This document shows, piece after piece, positions 48,752 through 58,108 of a stretch of DNA of 64,000 bases. Positions within the stretch are counted from its first letter, which is position 1, and every line of letters starts with the position of its first letter. Both the position numbers and the translations under genes were made by a program. The stretch covers positions 1 to 64,000 of the forward strand of contig JBNKWQ010000027.1 in NCBI GenBank assembly GCA_050299855.1. Direction: 5' to 3'. The DNA is from Hahella sp050299855. Lineage in GTDB: Bacteria > Pseudomonadota > Gammaproteobacteria > Pseudomonadales > Oleiphilaceae. The notes beneath the pieces were generated by a model, which did not search any database, was not told the DNA's origin, and saw only the letters and a program-made list of their open reading frames with translations.

Positions 48752-50302
48752 ATGTCCACCACTCAGATAGATCAGGCTCAAACCATTGAACTGACTGGAC
48801 GACATTTAATTGCAGGGAACTGGTTACAGGGCCCCGGAAATTTTCTGTCGAACCCTGCTCAGGGAGACGCTGGTGAGTTTTCAGCAGGGTCCATTGACCT
48901 GGTAGACCGGGCGGTGAAGGCGGCAGAAAAAGCGTTCTTGGAGTTTGGTCATTCCACGCGCGCGGATAGAGCAGAATTTTTGAATAGTATTGCAGATGAG
49001 ATTGAAAAGCGGGCAGAGCAGATCACCTTGATTGGTAGCCGTGAAACCGGCCTTCCAGAAGCTCGATTGCAGGGCGAACGTGGTCGAACCGTAGGGCAAT
49101 TAAGACTTTTTGCCGAATATATTCTAAACCCCGAATACCTCGATATCCGGCATGATTCAGCGTTGCCGGACCGCCAGCCTTTACCGCGCCCGGATTTAAG
49201 GCTAATGCAACGGCCTATCGGCCCTGTGGCGGTATTTGGAGCCTCCAACTTTCCACTGGCATTCTCTGTTGCCGGTGGAGATACCGCGTCAGCCCTGGCT
49301 GCTGGTTGCCCTGTTGTGGTGAAAGCACATCCTGCTCATCCGGGAACCAGTGAAGTTATTGCTCAGGCTATAGATGCCGCACGCCAGTCATGCGGTATGC
49401 CACCGGGGCTCTTTTCCCTGTTGCAGGGAGACGGTTTCGAGGTAGGACAGGCGCTGGTTAAACATCCACTGATTGCAGCCGTTGGCTTCACAGGGAGTTT
49501 AAAAGGCGGACGTGCTCTCTTTGATCTTTGCACCCAGAGGCCAAATCCCATTCCTTTCTTCGGTGAGCTTGGATCAATCAATCCAATGTTTTTGCTGCCA
49601 CATGCGGTTTGCTCTCGTGGTGAAGAAATAGGCACAGGCTGGGCCGGGTCTCTGACCATGGGCGCAGGTCAGTTTTGCACTAACCCTGGAGTGGCGGTAA
49701 TAGTGGACGGTCCTGAAGCCATAGCGTTTACTCATGCCGCTGCGCATGCATTAAGTGATGTCGCTCCTCAGACCATGTTAACGGATGCTATCGCTAATGC
49801 TTATCGTGAGGGCGTCGAACATTTGGCTTCTCAAAGTGGTGTCGAGTCTGTAATCAGTTCCTCATGCGGTGAGCGCCAGGCATCTCCTAACCTTTTTTTG
49901 GTGAGCGGTAAGACCTGGCTGGCCAATCAAGCGTTGGCTGAAGAGGTATTTGGCCCCCTCGGCATTATTATCCTGGTGAAAGACGAGCAGGAGCTGCTCA
50001 CCATAGCCAGGCTGCTGGAAGGGCAATTGACCTGCTCTATCCATATGGAAACGGATGATTCAAATCTCGCAAAAACGCTAGTGCAAATACTAGAGCGAAA
50101 AGCCGGCCGCTTGCTGGTCAACGGCTTTCCAACAGGTGTCGAGGTGGCTAATGCCATGGTTCATGGAGGACCTTATCCTGCGTCAACCAACTTTGGTGCC
50201 ACCTCAGTGGGGACTATGTCGATCAGGCGATTCTTAAGACCTGTGTGCTACCAGAATTTACCCATAGAGTTATTACCTGGCGATCTACAGGAAATCGTAT
50301 AG
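48752..50302 (+). CDS. 2-ketoglutarate-semialdehyde dehydrogenase
   Basis: 516 residues, aldehyde dehydrogenase fold. IGPVAVFGASNFPLAFSVAG, AAGCPVVVKAHPAHPGTSEV, VGFTGSLKGGRALFDLC, catalytic Cys in GAGQFCTNPGVAV, and FFGELGSINPMFLLP mark the KGSADH (ketoglutarate-semialdehyde) class rather than the general ALDH. Last step of arabinose oxidation, feeding 2-ketoglutarate into the TCA cycle. Ends in a spacer with 19-bp tandem repeats. Confidence 0.9.
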   Translation: MSTTQIDQAQTIELTGRHLIAGNWLQGPGNFLSNPAQGDAGEFSAGSIDLVDRAVKAAEKAFLEFGHSTRADRAEFLNSIADEIEKRAEQITLIGSRETGLPEARLQGERGRTVGQLRLFAEYILNPEYLDIRHDSALPDRQPLPRPDLRLMQRPIGPVAVFGASNFPLAFSVAGGDTASALAAGCPVVVKAHPAHPGTSEVIAQAIDAARQSCGMPPGLFSLLQGDGFEVGQALVKHPLIAAVGFTGSLKGGRALFDLCTQRPNPIPFFGELGSINPMFLLPHAVCSRGEEIGTGWAGSLTMGAGQFCTNPGVAVIVDGPEAIAFTHAAAHALSDVAPQTMLTDAIANAYREGVEHLASQSGVESVISSSCGERQASPNLFLVSGKTWLANQALAEEVFGPLGIIILVKDEQELLTIARLLEGQLTCSIHMETDDSNLAKTLVQILERKAGRLLVNGFPTGVEVANAMVHGGPYPASTNFGATSVGTMSIRRFLRPVCYQNLPIELLPGDLQEIV

Positions 50303-50317
50303 CTCGGGTAAATCGGA

Positions 50318-50374
50318 GAGAGCCCAGCATAATCAAGAGAGCCCTGGAAAAACGCGAGAGCCCAGGAATACTGG
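50318..50374 (+). repeat. 19-bp tandem repeat, three degenerate units
   Basis: GAGAGCCC occurs at 50318, 50337 and 50356, each followed by a similar 11-bp tail, so the period is 19 bp. Located 16 bp after the aldehyde dehydrogenase stop. Confidence 0.75.
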
Positions 50375-50426
50375 GGAGGCGATTACGAGCATTAATGTCA
50401 TATTTGATAAGCGTAAAGAGGTGCTG

Positions 50427-51422
50427 ATGGTCGGGAATGAGAGTTGGCTTGCAGTCGACTGGGGTACCAGCCACTTAAGAGTCTGGGCTATGACCGCCGA
50501 CCACCGGATGCTGGCACAAACCCAATCAGACCAAGGCGGGGGGAAGCTTCAGTCTGATGATTTTGAGCCCGCGCTTCTCTCGCTTATTCAGGATTGGCTC
50601 GCTCCTGTTATAAGTTCGAAAACGCCGAACCAGCCCGTAAAGGTAGTGATCTGCGGAATGGCAGGAGCGAAACAGGGATGGAGAGAAGCCCCATATCAAC
50701 AGATTCCGAGGGCAGGCATTACGGAAGCGGAACTTGTCAGGGTTCCTACAAATGATCATCGTATAGAGGTTTATATTCTTCCGGGGCTGTGCCAAAGAAA
50801 TCCCGCTGATGTCATGCGCGGCGAGGAGACCCAGATCGCCGGTTACATGGCGGACAGGCCTGATTTTACCGGCGCTATTTGCCTGCCCGGCACCCACACC
50901 AAGTGGGTGAGCATCAATGATGGTGAGATTATGGGTTTCCAGACTTTTATGACCGGTGAGTTATACGATCTGGTCTGCCATCAATCCATCCTTAAGCGCA
51001 GTTGTGTTTCATTGGAAAGTTCTACGAATTCCAGTGTCGTCAATGGATTGCCAATGTCTGTGCCGGAAGGAAATACTGAAGACCAGCACTGGGATCAGCA
51101 AAGCTTTTTCGGCGGTTTTAAAGAAGCTCTCGAAGCACCGGAAGGCCTTTTTGCCAAGCTGTTCTCGATACGGGCCAAATCATTACTTGAAGACCTGAAA
51201 CCCGCGATGGCCAGGTCAAGGCTATCGGGTTTGTTAATCGGCATGGAACTCGCTGGAAGTCAGGAATATTGGGAAGATCATGAGGTTGTAATCATTGGTT
51301 CTGAACAACTTTCGAAGCTTTACAAGAGTGCCCTGGATCTCATATGCGATAAAGTCCAGCAAGCAAATTCTGAGACCCTGACCCTGAAGGGGCTCTCCTC
51401 AGCTTTTGACCGGCTTTCTTAA
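50427..51422 (+). CDS. dgoK: 2-keto-3-deoxygalactonate kinase
   Basis: 331 residues. The N-terminus LAVDWGTSHLRVWAM is the phosphate-binding motif of the DgoK family, followed by VICGMAGAKQGWREAPY, LPGLCQRNPADVMRGEETQI and CLPGTHTKWVSINDGEIMGF, all DgoK signatures. The ATG at 50427 has AGAGG upstream; a GTG at 50421 is in frame. Phosphorylates KDGal, the branch of D-galactose oxidation. A spacer of degenerate repeats (GATGGGACAGAAG-like) follows it. Confidence 0.92.
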   Translation: MVGNESWLAVDWGTSHLRVWAMTADHRMLAQTQSDQGGGKLQSDDFEPALLSLIQDWLAPVISSKTPNQPVKVVICGMAGAKQGWREAPYQQIPRAGITEAELVRVPTNDHRIEVYILPGLCQRNPADVMRGEETQIAGYMADRPDFTGAICLPGTHTKWVSINDGEIMGFQTFMTGELYDLVCHQSILKRSCVSLESSTNSSVVNGLPMSVPEGNTEDQHWDQQSFFGGFKEALEAPEGLFAKLFSIRAKSLLEDLKPAMARSRLSGLLIGMELAGSQEYWEDHEVVIIGSEQLSKLYKSALDLICDKVQQANSETLTLKGLSSAFDRLS

Positions 51423-51447
51423 AAGAGCAACAGCACCTAGAAGCGAT

Positions 51448-51510
51448 GGGACAGAAGCAAGGGCAACGATGGGATAGAAGTTAGACAGATACGATGGGGC
51501 AACCATGACA
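51448..51510 (+). repeat. Degenerate tandem repeats after dgoK
   Basis: CGATGGGACAGAAGC, CGATGGGATAGAAGT and CGATGGGGCAACC recur at about 23-25 bp in the 136-bp dgoK-dgoA gap, with further variants of CCATGACACG nearby. Confidence 0.6.
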
Positions 51511-51558
51511 CGTATAAGCCCATGACACGATTAAGCTCATAAACCGAAAAGGTCAGCT

Positions 51559-52170
51559 ATGAAACGAAATTTGATTGCCATACTGCGCGGTATTACGCCG
51601 GATGAAGCTGAGCCCATTACTGATGTATTGATTACCTGTGGATTCACCTTTATCGAGGTCCCACTCAACTCACCCGACCCATTACTCAGTATTCAACGAA
51701 TGGCAAATACTTTTGGAGACCATGCTCAAATTGGCGCGGGTACAGTGCTGAAAGCGGAGGAGGTGGAGCAGGTTTCCGACTGTGGCGGCAGCCTGATTGT
51801 TTCCCCTAATTGCGATCCATTGGTTATTCGTAAATCAAAAAGCCTGGGTATGCTTTCTTATCCGGGCGTGTATACAGCGACCGAATGCTTTAACGCACTG
51901 GAAGCTGGAGCAGACGGGTTGAAACTATTTCCTGCAAGTGTATTGGGCGTCGAGGGAGTCAAGGCATTACGGGCTGTGCTGCCTGCCAGGACTAAGCTTT
52001 TCAGCGTCGGAGGGGTAACACCTGAGAACATCAGCAGTTGGGCGGCGGCGGGTGTTGATGGTTTCGGCGTGGGTGCAGCGTTGTACAAGCCCGGTATGAC
52101 CAAAGAATCTGTGAGGGCGTTAGCACTCCAATTCGTTAATGCCTACGACAGTGCTTTCAATCGGTCCTGA
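51559..52170 (+). CDS. dgoA: 2-keto-3-deoxy-6-phosphogalactonate aldolase
   Basis: 203 residues, KDPG/KDPGal aldolase TIM barrel. RNLIAILRGITPDEAEPITD, FIEVPLNSPDPLLSIQRM, IGAGTVLKAEEVEQV, IVSPNCDPLVIRKSKSLG, GADGLKLFPASVLGVEGVKA (Schiff-base lysine) and FSVGGVTPENISSW. The EVPLNSP segment is typical of DgoA rather than Eda. Cleaves KDPGal to pyruvate and glyceraldehyde-3-phosphate, completing the galactose branch. Confidence 0.93.
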   Translation: MKRNLIAILRGITPDEAEPITDVLITCGFTFIEVPLNSPDPLLSIQRMANTFGDHAQIGAGTVLKAEEVEQVSDCGGSLIVSPNCDPLVIRKSKSLGMLSYPGVYTATECFNALEAGADGLKLFPASVLGVEGVKALRAVLPARTKLFSVGGVTPENISSWAAAGVDGFGVGAALYKPGMTKESVRALALQFVNAYDSAFNRS

Positions 52171-52278
52171 TAGTACTTTTCTTTAGCTCAAAACTTAAGT
52201 TCAAGGGTTTGAGCGCGAAGTCTTGGGCGATTCGTCCTTAATACTTGGGCGGAGACACTACTCAAATCAATAGACTGT

Positions 52279-53184
52279 ATGTGGACAGTGATGAATGTAT
52301 TTGACGAAAGAGCCTGTTACCTGGGAGAAGGCCCTCTATGGCATCCGGGAAGGCAACAGGTTTTCTGGTTCGACATCATGAATCGGAAATTGTTGAGCCA
52401 GGTAAACGGCCGGGGACAGGAGTGGTCTTTTCCAGAATATGTTTCTGCCGCAGCCTGGATTGATCAGCAGCAACTCTTGATTTCGGGAGAAAACGGACTC
52501 TTCCGTTTTAATATCGGGGACGGATCGATGGCTCGGGTAATTCTTATCGAGGCAGACAATCCCGATACACGTTCCAACGACGGCAGGGCGGACCCCTGGG
52601 GTGGATTTTGGGTGAGCACCATGGGATTGAATGCTCAGCCTGAAGCCGGTGCTATTTATCGCTATTACCGTGGTAGCGTGCAAAAGCTTTTTGATCGGAT
52701 CACTATCCCCAATGCCATTTGTTTCAGCCAAGACCGCCGTTTTGCCTATTTTGCCGATTCCGCCTTAAGAGTTGTCTGGCGCCAAAACCTGGATGCAGAA
52801 AACGGCCGCCCCAGCGGCTCAAGACAGGTTTTTATTGATTGCTCCCGGGAAGGACTTAATCCGGACGGAGCTGTTATAGATGCAGAGGGTCGTTTCTGGT
52901 GTGCACAATGGGGCGCCTCCAGAGTTGCCTGTTACAGCCCGGAAGGAGAATTTTTGTGTTCCGTGGAGCTGCCGACCGCCCACACTTCCTGTCCTGCCTT
53001 TGGGGGTCCTGAACTGGATCGTCTATTCGTCACCACGGCCAGACAGGAATTAACGCCAGAGCAGATTCACGCGCAAACAGACGCAGGCAAAACGTTTGTG
53101 TCCGGCCATGACTATTTCAGGAAAATTGAGGCAAGTCTAGGAAGTGCCGTCAAAGGGCAAGCCGAGTATCAGGTCATTCTTTAA
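52279..53184 (+). CDS. SMP-30/gluconolactonase-family sugar lactonase
   Basis: 301 residues, six-bladed propeller. The N-terminal YLGEGPLWHP carries the metal glutamate; SNDGRADPWGGFWVSTMGLN and GLNPDGAVIDAEGRFWCAQW carry the conserved Asn and Asp ligands; HTSCPAFGGPELDRLFVTTA is the family end. It opens the lactone made by the sugar dehydrogenase (galactono- or arabinono-lactone). In-frame ATGs at 52279 and 52291 are both possible; no strong ribosome site favours either. Tail-to-tail overlap of 4 bp with galM. Confidence 0.9.
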   Translation: MWTVMNVFDERACYLGEGPLWHPGRQQVFWFDIMNRKLLSQVNGRGQEWSFPEYVSAAAWIDQQQLLISGENGLFRFNIGDGSMARVILIEADNPDTRSNDGRADPWGGFWVSTMGLNAQPEAGAIYRYYRGSVQKLFDRITIPNAICFSQDRRFAYFADSALRVVWRQNLDAENGRPSGSRQVFIDCSREGLNPDGAVIDAEGRFWCAQWGASRVACYSPEGEFLCSVELPTAHTSCPAFGGPELDRLFVTTARQELTPEQIHAQTDAGKTFVSGHDYFRKIEASLGSAVKGQAEYQVIL

Positions 53185-54230
53185 ACATATTTCTTGGTTT
53201 CAAACCGGTATTCAATAATGTGTTCGTAATTTTTACCGGCTTTAAGAATAGGGGAGGGATATCGTTCCCGGTTGGGGCTATCCGGGTAAGTTTGGGGTTC
53301 CAGGGCCAGCGCGCATGAAGGATGAAACGCCTGACCATCCGCCGTCCTCATTTCCGGAGTAAAGTGGCTGGCCAGGTAAAATTGCAGACCTGCCTCCGTT
53401 GTTGAGATGTGCATGGTCCTGAAACTTTCTGTGTCATGTAAGGTGGCCACATGTCTAAGCAGCCCCCTGGGCCCGTTCAGGCAAAAGTTGTGATCATAAA
53501 CAGGTAAGGGCGAGGATCTGTTGACCAGTTCATTATTGAACCGTTGTTCAGGACGACTAAGAAATTGCGGATCCGCAATGGTTCTCAGTTGGGTAAAATC
53601 GAACTCCGTTTCATAAACAGGCAGTTCTGGACCCAAGGGAATCAATTCCTCATCAACAGGTAAATAGCTTTCTGCATTAATCAGGAGATGGTGGTCGGCT
53701 ACCGAACTGTTAAAGCGGCCGGAGAGGTTCCAGTAGGCATGGTTGGTGAGATTAATCAGGGTATCTTTGGTGCTGCCGGCCCAAAGCCGGCATTCGAGCT
53801 TGTTACCGATAAGCCGGTAAGTGGCAGTGCAGGCTAATTCTCCCGGATATCCCTGATCACCATCAAGAGTCGTCAAAGAAAACTTCACGGTATTGGCGTC
53901 GAGTCTTTCCGCTTCCCACAGACGGCTGTCAAACCCGCTGGAGCCTCCATGTAAGTGATGTAAGCCGTTATTGATATCCAATTGCACAGCTTCGTCGTTC
54001 AGTTGGCAGCGACCATGTTTGATACGGTTTGCATAGCGTCCACAGATAGCGCCAATGCGGCTGTCAAGAAGACGGTAGGATTCGAGATCCTTAAAACCCA
54101 GAGCAACGTTCGTCGTTGAACCGTCTTCGTTGCGCATTCCAAGTGCCAGTATGCGCGCACCAAAATTGTTGAGATCGACAGTCAGTTCATGGCTTGTTAA
54201 ACGGAAGTTCTGCGAGGCTAAGGAAAGCAT
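53181..54230 (-). CDS. galM: Aldose 1-epimerase
   Basis: 349 residues. YANRIKHGRCQLNDEAVQLD, GLHHLHGGSSGFDSRLWEAE (catalytic His), LINLTNHAYWNLSGRFNSSV (the N-H-x-Y-x-N-L motif with the second His) and ALEPQTYPDSPNRERYPSPI (Glu) are GalM signatures. Interconverts the anomers of galactose so the beta form can be oxidised. On the opposite strand to the operon but ending against its last gene, so it has its own promoter facing the aldo/keto reductase gene. Confidence 0.93.
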   Translation of the reverse strand: MLSLASQNFRLTSHELTVDLNNFGARILALGMRNEDGSTTNVALGFKDLESYRLLDSRIGAICGRYANRIKHGRCQLNDEAVQLDINNGLHHLHGGSSGFDSRLWEAERLDANTVKFSLTTLDGDQGYPGELACTATYRLIGNKLECRLWAGSTKDTLINLTNHAYWNLSGRFNSSVADHHLLINAESYLPVDEELIPLGPELPVYETEFDFTQLRTIADPQFLSRPEQRFNNELVNRSSPLPVYDHNFCLNGPRGLLRHVATLHDTESFRTMHISTTEAGLQFYLASHFTPEMRTADGQAFHPSCALALEPQTYPDSPNRERYPSPILKAGKNYEHIIEYRFETKKYV

Positions 54231-54527
54231 GAATGAATCCCGGGAAAGTTTGATATATGTGCGACTAGGGCGTTTGGGCCGGATAGATTTTTCGGCTTAT
54301 TATGCCGGTAATTTTTGTGGCCGTCCTTGCCCGGAGGCAAAAAATTAGTCAAAGTTCATCGGTTGATCATTTTGTAATAGACTCTTTGGTTGACATTTTA
54401 GGGTTACGTCCTGATATAACCAACATAGATTATTCATCTCCAGAAAACCCGTGTCACATCTTCAGACGATTTTTATTTAGTGGCTGGCTATTTCAGCCTG
54501 TTCACACCATTAAACGGAGTAGATTTC

Positions 54528-55580
54528 ATGCGCTATTCAAGACTTGGAAGTACCGATATCGAGGTGTCCAGAGTTTGCCTGGGCAGTATGACTTGGGGGA
54601 CTCAGAATAATCAGCAGGATGCTGACTTGCAGATCGATTATGCCCTGAATCAGGGAATCAATTTTATCGACACAGCGGAAATGTATTCCGTGCCCCCCAC
54701 CCCTGAGAGTTATGGGAAGACCGAAACCATCATTGGCCACTGGCTGGCTGCCAACCCATCTAAAAGAAGCGACATAATTTTAGCAACGAAAATTGCCGGC
54801 AGTGGCCTGCCCTGGATCCGTAATGGTGGTGATATCACGGCAGAGGCCATCGTCAAGTCAGTGGATGCGTCGCTTAAACGCTTACAAACTGATTATATTG
54901 ACCTTTACCAGTTGCACTGGCCGAACCGGACATCGCCCCATTTTTCGAAACACTGGCCCAACAGAATCACCTTTACGGACGTTAACGCGGAACAAGAGTC
55001 CCAGCAAATGCTGGCCATACTTGAAGCGCTGACCGCCTGTATGAAAGCAGGGAAACTAAGGCACTTTGGTTTATCTGATGACACCCCCTGGGGGATAAAC
55101 GAATATCTAAAGTTGGCAGAACAACATAATCTTCCCAGGATGGTGTCTATCCAGAACGAGTTCAGTTTGCTACATACCAAAGACTGGCCTTACCTGGTAG
55201 AAAACTGTGTTCACAGTGAGGTTGCCTACCTGCCCTGGTCTCCGCTGGCAGGTGGTGCCCTAAGCGGCAAGTATCTGAACGGTGCCCGCCCGGAAGGTAG
55301 TCGCTGGAGTATTGCTCAGCGCAACGGCTTGTTCCGCGACAACCCTCAGACAGAAGCCGCCATCGCAGCTTATGTTGATATTGCCAAACGCTATCAGGTT
55401 ACCCCGGCTCAACTGGCACTGGCATGGTGCGATCAGGTGGACGGCGTCACCTCAACCATCATCGGTGCCACCAATATGGAGCAATTGAAGGAAGATATCG
55501 CAGCCTTCGATATGTCGCTGTCTGAAGAGGCATTGAAAGAGATCCACCGGACTATGTGCCAGCATCCTTCGCCGTTCTAG
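54528..55580 (+). CDS. Tas-like aldo/keto reductase
   Basis: 350 residues from the ATG at 54528 (GGAGTAGATTTC upstream); an in-frame ATG at 54480 lacks a site. YSRLGSTDIEVSRVCLGSMT, FIDTAEMYSVPPTPESYGKT (catalytic Asp and Tyr), TDYIDLYQLHWPNR and LAWCDQVDGVTSTIIGATN are those of the Tas/YghZ-type AKR group. NADPH-dependent carbonyl reductase; physiological substrate unknown. Divergent from galM across about 300 bp, so shared control with the sugar genes is possible. Confidence 0.88.
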   Translation: MRYSRLGSTDIEVSRVCLGSMTWGTQNNQQDADLQIDYALNQGINFIDTAEMYSVPPTPESYGKTETIIGHWLAANPSKRSDIILATKIAGSGLPWIRNGGDITAEAIVKSVDASLKRLQTDYIDLYQLHWPNRTSPHFSKHWPNRITFTDVNAEQESQQMLAILEALTACMKAGKLRHFGLSDDTPWGINEYLKLAEQHNLPRMVSIQNEFSLLHTKDWPYLVENCVHSEVAYLPWSPLAGGALSGKYLNGARPEGSRWSIAQRNGLFRDNPQTEAAIAAYVDIAKRYQVTPAQLALAWCDQVDGVTSTIIGATNMEQLKEDIAAFDMSLSEEALKEIHRTMCQHPSPF

Positions 55581-55685
55581 GGTCTGATGACGAGATGTCA
55601 TAGTGATTACTGCGTAAAGACATTCGGGGCCTCTGATGAAAATAATTTCGCGCTTTGGCGAAGAGTATCGATCAAGCCCTTAGTG

Positions 55686-56504
55686 TTACTGGCCTTGAGG
55701 GAGTGGAAGCTCCAGATCGTCGTCATATTTCTGCAATAGTTCGTCATAGATACCGCTGCTTTTAATGGCTTGTAACCCTTGGTTGAAATCATCGCGAACT
55801 TGCTCAGACAGAAACGCAAATCGATATTCTGAAGGGGGAAAGATATTGTGGTAGACAATGGGCCTGCGCAAATCATGTCCACGGACAATATATTCGCCCT
55901 TTAGTGTTGAACTGCGGTCAAAGAGCCATCTTCGGAAATATTTGAAAATCTTTCTGTCCATAATGACAACATCAACCCGTTCCCAAAACAGCTGCTTTAC
56001 CTGCAACGACTGGTCCGCCACTTCGTTGTACTCGCTGTTGTGCTGTACTGCCTTGGCAAGCTCCGGCCCGAGAATGACAGAGGCACGTTGAAATGCCACG
56101 ATACTTTTCTGTGATAAATCTTCGATGCTGTCTATCTTTAGTCCTTTCTCTTTAAGACTGATTGCCTGGTTATGAAAGGTAATGACCACATCGCTGTAAT
56201 AGCCGTTTACCATGCCTTCTTTGACATTGATTACACCATCAAGACTTCCTTCCTCAAAATTCATAAAGGTTCTGGCCAAAGGTAGATAGGAAGGTAAAAC
56301 GGTGTAGCCTTTTATGGCGAAACTTTCACGCAGTAACTCCAATTCGAGGCCGGCATTTTCTTCTGTGATGACGTAGGGAGGAATGGAAAAACTAATACCC
56401 ATTAAGAGTTCACGATCTTTTTTGGGGGCACCCGAGGCTAGACTAGGACCAAGCATAGAAGTTAGAAGCATCAGAATTAGAAGGCTTGTTTTGGCCACGC
56501 GCAT
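55686..56504 (-). CDS. Periplasmic solute-binding protein (PBPb family)
   Basis: About 272 residues; the ATG at 56504 (MRVAKTSLLILMLL) is preferred over 56519. Signal peptide SLLILMLLTSMLGPSLASGA; then GISFSIPPYVITEENAGLEL, the N-lobe start of family 3 binding proteins, with DGVINVKEGMVNGYYSDVVI, IDSIEDLSQKSIVAFQRASV and VDVVIMDRKIFKYFRRWLFD. No permease nearby. Family members bind amino acids or act as sensors. Convergent to the aldo/keto reductase gene. Confidence 0.75.
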   Translation of the reverse strand: MRVAKTSLLILMLLTSMLGPSLASGAPKKDRELLMGISFSIPPYVITEENAGLELELLRESFAIKGYTVLPSYLPLARTFMNFEEGSLDGVINVKEGMVNGYYSDVVITFHNQAISLKEKGLKIDSIEDLSQKSIVAFQRASVILGPELAKAVQHNSEYNEVADQSLQVKQLFWERVDVVIMDRKIFKYFRRWLFDRSSTLKGEYIVRGHDLRRPIVYHNIFPPSEYRFAFLSEQVRDDFNQGLQAIKSSGIYDELLQKYDDDLELPLPQGQ

Positions 56505-56759
56505 ATCATATTTTCCCAAGTACCTTTGGGATAAATATAGTTCTTAAATCCGGGCCTGGCACGGAAAATAGAAAGGGCGGGTGCCGATGGAAGAATTTCA
56601 GATTGCTATCTGGTGGCTGGTTGAAAATGATATTCCGATCTTTGAAATGGCTCCGGATTTCAAGGTAAGTAGGCATCCCCGTATATGCCCCTGGTCAGAT
56701 TATAGGTGACGACTCTATAACTGCTGTGAGATGGAAAGGTGACGGCAAGTATGTAGCTC

Positions 56760-57770
56760 TTAAGCTACATACAGGTTTTCGCTCCGCGAACTGGTATGCT
56801 CCGAACGTTGATTGTCACCCTTCTTGCTAAGGCAATGCCGACACTTTGACCATTTCTCTTTGATGACATCTTCCACCAGGTTGCGCATCCAGGTCAGCCC
56901 GGGGTCTCTGTCGTGACGGGTATGCCAAATGACAAAAATACTGTTCGGGTCGACCTGAATCGGCAGGCTGGTTTGCCAGATTCCGTCAGAATACCCAAAT
57001 CCTCCGGTCGCAAGCCTTGGCACGGTTGCGATCATATCCGAGTTGCGAAGAAGTTCCGGCACTATGGCGAAATGGTTAACAGTTAGTCCAATTCGCCTGG
57101 CATAACCATGTTGTCCCAGGACCTGATCTACCACTCCTGAAGAATTTCCTGAAAATGACACCATCAGGTGTTTGGCTTCTACAAATTCGTTGATTTGAAT
57201 AGGTCTGCCCGCTAAAGGATGATCCTGGCGCATGACCAGCACATGCTCGCTGTCAAACAACCAATGACTGCGAATACTGCGGTCATGGCCGGAAAGCATG
57301 CCGATTGCAAGATCCACGGAAGCTTCCCGAAGTTGGTCGAAAGCATTTTCTATCGTGTAAGGGACTGCATAAAGATCGATTCCTGGCGCCGATTCTGCCA
57401 GACGCCTGGAAACCTCCAGCCAGGCAATATCAGCGACAACATCCCGGATGGCAATCTTAAACTTTCGCCTGGACGTGGCCGGATGAAATTCCTGTACATT
57501 CATCGCTTCAGATAGATCTGACAGGGGGCTTCGAACCTGCTCCCATAAACTGATGGCAAAAGCGGTAGGCTCTATGGCGCGGCCTTTTTTTACGAAAACC
57601 GGGTCATTCCATACTGTGCGCATTCTGGAAACGATATTGGAAACTGCCGGTTGAGTCATACCCAAACGGTCACTGGCGCGGGTAATGGATCTTTCTGTCA
57701 TAATGGCGTTGAAGACAAATATTAGGTTCATGTCCTGACTTCTCATAATCACCTCAGTGCTGCTATCCAT
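56760..57770 (-). CDS. LysR-family transcriptional regulator
   Basis: 336 residues. Winged helix NLIFVFNAIMTERSITRASD, then RLGMTQPAVSNIVSRMRTVW, followed by a substrate-binding domain (KIAIRDVVADIAWLEVSRRL; HWLFDSEHVLVMRQDHPLAG). N-terminal length and W-N-D-P-V-F-V are those of the NodD/NahR/LeuO subgroup. The C-terminal end has an extra polar tail (KKGDNQRSEHTSSRSENLYV). A downstream spacer precedes the solute-binding protein, whose control by this gene is possible but unproved. Confidence 0.85.
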   Translation of the reverse strand: MDSSTEVIMRSQDMNLIFVFNAIMTERSITRASDRLGMTQPAVSNIVSRMRTVWNDPVFVKKGRAIEPTAFAISLWEQVRSPLSDLSEAMNVQEFHPATSRRKFKIAIRDVVADIAWLEVSRRLAESAPGIDLYAVPYTIENAFDQLREASVDLAIGMLSGHDRSIRSHWLFDSEHVLVMRQDHPLAGRPIQINEFVEAKHLMVSFSGNSSGVVDQVLGQHGYARRIGLTVNHFAIVPELLRNSDMIATVPRLATGGFGYSDGIWQTSLPIQVDPNSIFVIWHTRHDRDPGLTWMRNLVEDVIKEKWSKCRHCLSKKGDNQRSEHTSSRSENLYVA

Positions 57771-58108
57771 GTCTGTTTGTCAGGCAGAATTATTCAACAG
57801 TCCAGTATTAACAGGGTAGGCAAATGCTCCCAAAAACTTGCACAATTCTCCAATTTTTGGATTCAGTTGCTTTATTAAAGTGAACATATGATCACGTAAG
57901 CCGCTGATTTGACGAGTACCAGGGGAGCAGGGCAACTTAGACGGGAAAAGATATTTGCCTGAAAAACCAGATGTATCCCCATTATATTCATCCGGCCAAG
58001 GGATAGAGTTAAGGCAGATTGCTTCCGGGAAATCTAATGCTGGAACTGAATGGCGGTGTCCGATATATACTTTGAAAAGTATTGCGCTTATCTGAGTCAT
58101 TAAGTCTA
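57771..58108. other. Gene-free region between LysR and AraC genes
   Basis: 338 bp between the divergent LysR (start 57770) and AraC (start 58109) genes; holds both promoters. A 106-codon minus-strand frame in it has no family likeness and is not called. Confidence 0.4.

Noticed and set aside
56586..56708. Short plus-strand frame of 40 codons (MEEFQIAIWWLVENDIPIFE start)
   Set aside because: Protein-like composition but too short, no homologue known to me, and no ribosome site.
57780..58100. Minus-strand frame of 106 codons between the LysR and AraC genes
   Set aside because: It occupies the shared promoter region and has no motif.
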